From Lentzea jiangxiensis (GTDB lineage Bacteria > Actinomycetota > Actinomycetes > Mycobacteriales > Pseudonocardiaceae): DNA of 64,000 nucleotides. The stretch lies in assembly GCF_900104175.1 (NCBI RefSeq), contig NZ_FNIX01000012.1, forward strand, positions 124,001 through 188,000, in the 5' to 3' direction. Below are positions 62,799-64,000 of the stretch, one piece after another. Each line of letters begins with the position of its first letter. The stretch's first letter is position 1. Under the pieces are notes generated by a model. The model saw only the letters and a list, made by a program, of their open reading frames with translations, made no database searches and was not told the origin of the DNA. A program made the position numbers and the translations under genes.

Positions 62799-63701
62799 GT
62801 GTCGAACATTTCAAGTTCACCTCTGGCAGCGCTGGACCCTCAGGATGAGGTAAGGGTGGTCGGCCAGTACTACGACGACAAGACAGCGAAGCTGGTCCGC
62901 AAATACGGACCCGGCCCCAGGATTCACTACCACGTCGGGTACTACCCCTCCTGCGAAACGCCTCCGCACGCCGACGACGCGACGCCCGAGACCATTCGGG
63001 ACAGCATTCGCCTTCACCAGGAGGGCCTGCTGCGGTACGCGGCGAAGATCTGGGGCGCCGAACACCGGCTGTCGGGCAAGGTCCTGGACGTCGGCTGCGG
63101 GCTCGGCGGAGGCTCGCTGTTCTGGGCGCAGGAATACGGCGCCGACGTCACGTCGGTCACCAACGCGCCGGAACACGCGCCGATCGTCAACGGGTTCGCG
63201 CGGGAATGCGGTCTGGACGGGAAGGTCCGGGCACTGGTCTGCGACGCGAACCGCCTCACCGTGGACGACGGCCCGTACGACGCGGCGGTCGCGATCGAGA
63301 GCAGCGGCTACTTCAACCGCCGTCAGTGGTTCGAGCGCCTGTCGCACGTGCTGCGTCCGCGCGCGAGCGTGTGCGTCGAGGAAGTGTTCATCACCCGCCC
63401 CCGCGGGGCCGATGTGTGGGCTGAGTACTTCTACACGAAGCCGGCCACGGTGCGTGATTACGCGGAGGCCGCGAAGGCCGCCGGTTTCGAACTGGTCGAC
63501 GAAGTCGACGCCACCGCGGAGACCGCGCCGTTCTGGGAGGAGAGCGCCGCCTGGACGAAAGCGTCGCTGGACAGCGACAGCGGCCTTTCGGCAGTGGAGC
63601 GCAGGCAGATGAGGATCTCCTTGCTGGCGAACGAGGCGCAGGGCGCCGAATGGCGGGCGGGGGGCTTGCAGCTGGGTTTCCTGCGCTTCGAGAAGAAGTG
63701 A
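62799..63701 (+). CDS. SAM-dependent methyltransferase 1 (candidate isoprenoid C-methyltransferase)
   Basis: A 300-residue class I methyltransferase. The SAM motif VLDVGCGLGGGSLFWAQEYG is at about residues 91-110, preceded by a characteristic N-terminal block VGQYYDDKTAKLVRKYGPGP then RIHYHVGYYP. Post-I motifs VRALVCDANRL and AVAIESSGYF follow; the C-terminus has TKPATVRDYAEAAKAAGFEL. The fold is that of sterol/tocopherol and terpene C-methyltransferases. Placement next to ispH-dxs-ispG makes a prenyl diphosphate or terpene substrate plausible but unproven. GTG 62799 is chosen over GTG 62793 because GGAG then sits 8 bases upstream. Confidence 0.8.
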   Translation: MSNISSSPLAALDPQDEVRVVGQYYDDKTAKLVRKYGPGPRIHYHVGYYPSCETPPHADDATPETIRDSIRLHQEGLLRYAAKIWGAEHRLSGKVLDVGCGLGGGSLFWAQEYGADVTSVTNAPEHAPIVNGFARECGLDGKVRALVCDANRLTVDDGPYDAAVAIESSGYFNRRQWFERLSHVLRPRASVCVEEVFITRPRGADVWAEYFYTKPATVRDYAEAAKAAGFELVDEVDATAETAPFWEESAAWTKASLDSDSGLSAVERRQMRISLLANEAQGAEWRAGGLQLGFLRFEKK

Positions 63702-63711
63702 GCGACACACC

Positions 63712-63758
63712 ATCGCGCGGGCGCTCGGCCGGGGTTCCCGGCCGGGCGCCCGCGCGAT
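63712..63758 (+). terminator. Very strong hairpin between the two methyltransferase genes
   Basis: 22-base arms, ATCGCGCGGGCGC-T-CGGCCGGG against CCCGGCCG-G-GCGCCCGCGCGAT, with a single T-G wobble and loop GTT. It lies 10 bases after methyltransferase 1. It may terminate most transcripts or set a lower level for the gene that follows. Confidence 0.8.
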
Positions 63759-63807
63759 CAGCCGTAGGGCCGGATTCCCGCCACATCACAACGATCTGGA
63801 GTTCCTC

Positions 63808-64000
63808 ATGACGCTCGAGCAGTCTCCCGCTCCCAGCGACGTCGCTGACGTGTACGACGGGATCGGTCAGATCTACGGTTCCGCGTGGGGCCCCAACTAC
63901 CACTACGGATACTGGGAGAACGACGACGACCACAGCTCCATCGAGGTGGCCACCGACCGGCTCACCGACATGATGATCTCGGGTCTCTCCGCCGAGCCCG
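63808..64000 (+). CDS. SAM-dependent methyltransferase 2, N-terminal part (cut by window edge)
   Basis: The first 64 residues are present: MTLEQSPAPSDVADVYDGIG, then QIYGSAWGPNYHYGYWEND and helical IEVATDRLTDMMISGL. The YDGIGQIYG...HYGYW block is the N-terminal lid of small-molecule methyltransferases such as RebM/TleD-type enzymes; the SAM motif lies beyond the window. Start ATG 63808. A second methyltransferase beside an MEP operon strengthens the idea of methylated terpenoid chemistry. Confidence 0.7.
   Translation, partial: MTLEQSPAPSDVADVYDGIGQIYGSAWGPNYHYGYWENDDDHSSIEVATDRLTDMMISGLSAEP

Noticed and set aside
1-64000. CRISPR arrays or rRNA genes
   Set aside because: No regularly spaced repeats and no rRNA-like sequence were seen; the only RNA gene found is tRNA-Leu.

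Overview
This is high-GC actinomycete DNA. The gene set (F420-dependent LLM oxidoreductase, ECF42-type sigma factor with its DGPF/YciI partner, MmyB-like XRE regulator, PucR and QsdR-type regulators, LAL-type giant LuxR regulators, GTG/TTG starts, GTGA/ATGA stop-start overlaps) fits a Pseudonocardiaceae-like genome such as Lentzea, Saccharothrix or Actinosynnema. That placement is an inference from gene style; no marker gene in the window settles it.

Left part (1-28.8 kb) is ordinary chromosomal metabolism and regulation. It runs from the 5' end of an hrpA-like helicase gene through small DUF genes, an adenosine deaminase, a frameshifted alpha/beta hydrolase, a threonine-aldolase-type PLP enzyme overlapped by a tyrosine recombinase, and the sigma-factor/DGPF pair. 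Next come a phosphatase-uppP-LLM operon, two aldo/keto reductases, an MmyB-type regulator, an alpha/beta hydrolase/SDR/M20 peptidase/glutaminase row, a PucR regulator, a TetR-GAP pair, and an ABC exporter with its own NarL-type two-component system.

Middle part (28.9-46 kb) is accessory and scarred. A tRNA-Leu(GAG) is followed by a decayed integration site: an AbrB-like protein, a truncated tyrosine integrase, dispersed recombinase/transposase tails and a MurG N-terminal scrap. Beyond lie a QsdR-like regulator, two secreted alpha/beta hydrolases, a broken GH30-like glycosidase with an intact LacI-type operator, a 2149-residue secreted RHS protein with a strongly basic, two-helix C-terminal tip, an AfsR/NB-ARC-type regulator and a serine-recombinase remnant.

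Right part (46.2-64 kb) looks like the edge of a specialised-metabolite cluster. Four large LAL-like ATPase regulators stand in tandem (two with a degenerate Walker A lysine, one lacking the LuxR domain), followed by an MFS transporter and a small LuxR protein. Then comes a dedicated MEP set, ispH-dxs-ispG, transcribed away from two SAM methyltransferase genes. A private isoprenoid supply next to class I methyltransferases suggests a terpenoid pathway, possibly with C-methylated prenyl precursors. Prenyltransferase or cyclase genes, if present, lie beyond base 64000.

A further unexplained signal is a 13-base core, AGTCAACACTGAA (one base changed in one copy), found four times between genes (about 12.44, 15.14, 15.49 and 32.01 kb). 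In three copies it lies in the 17-bp spacer of a promoter-like -35/-10 pair.
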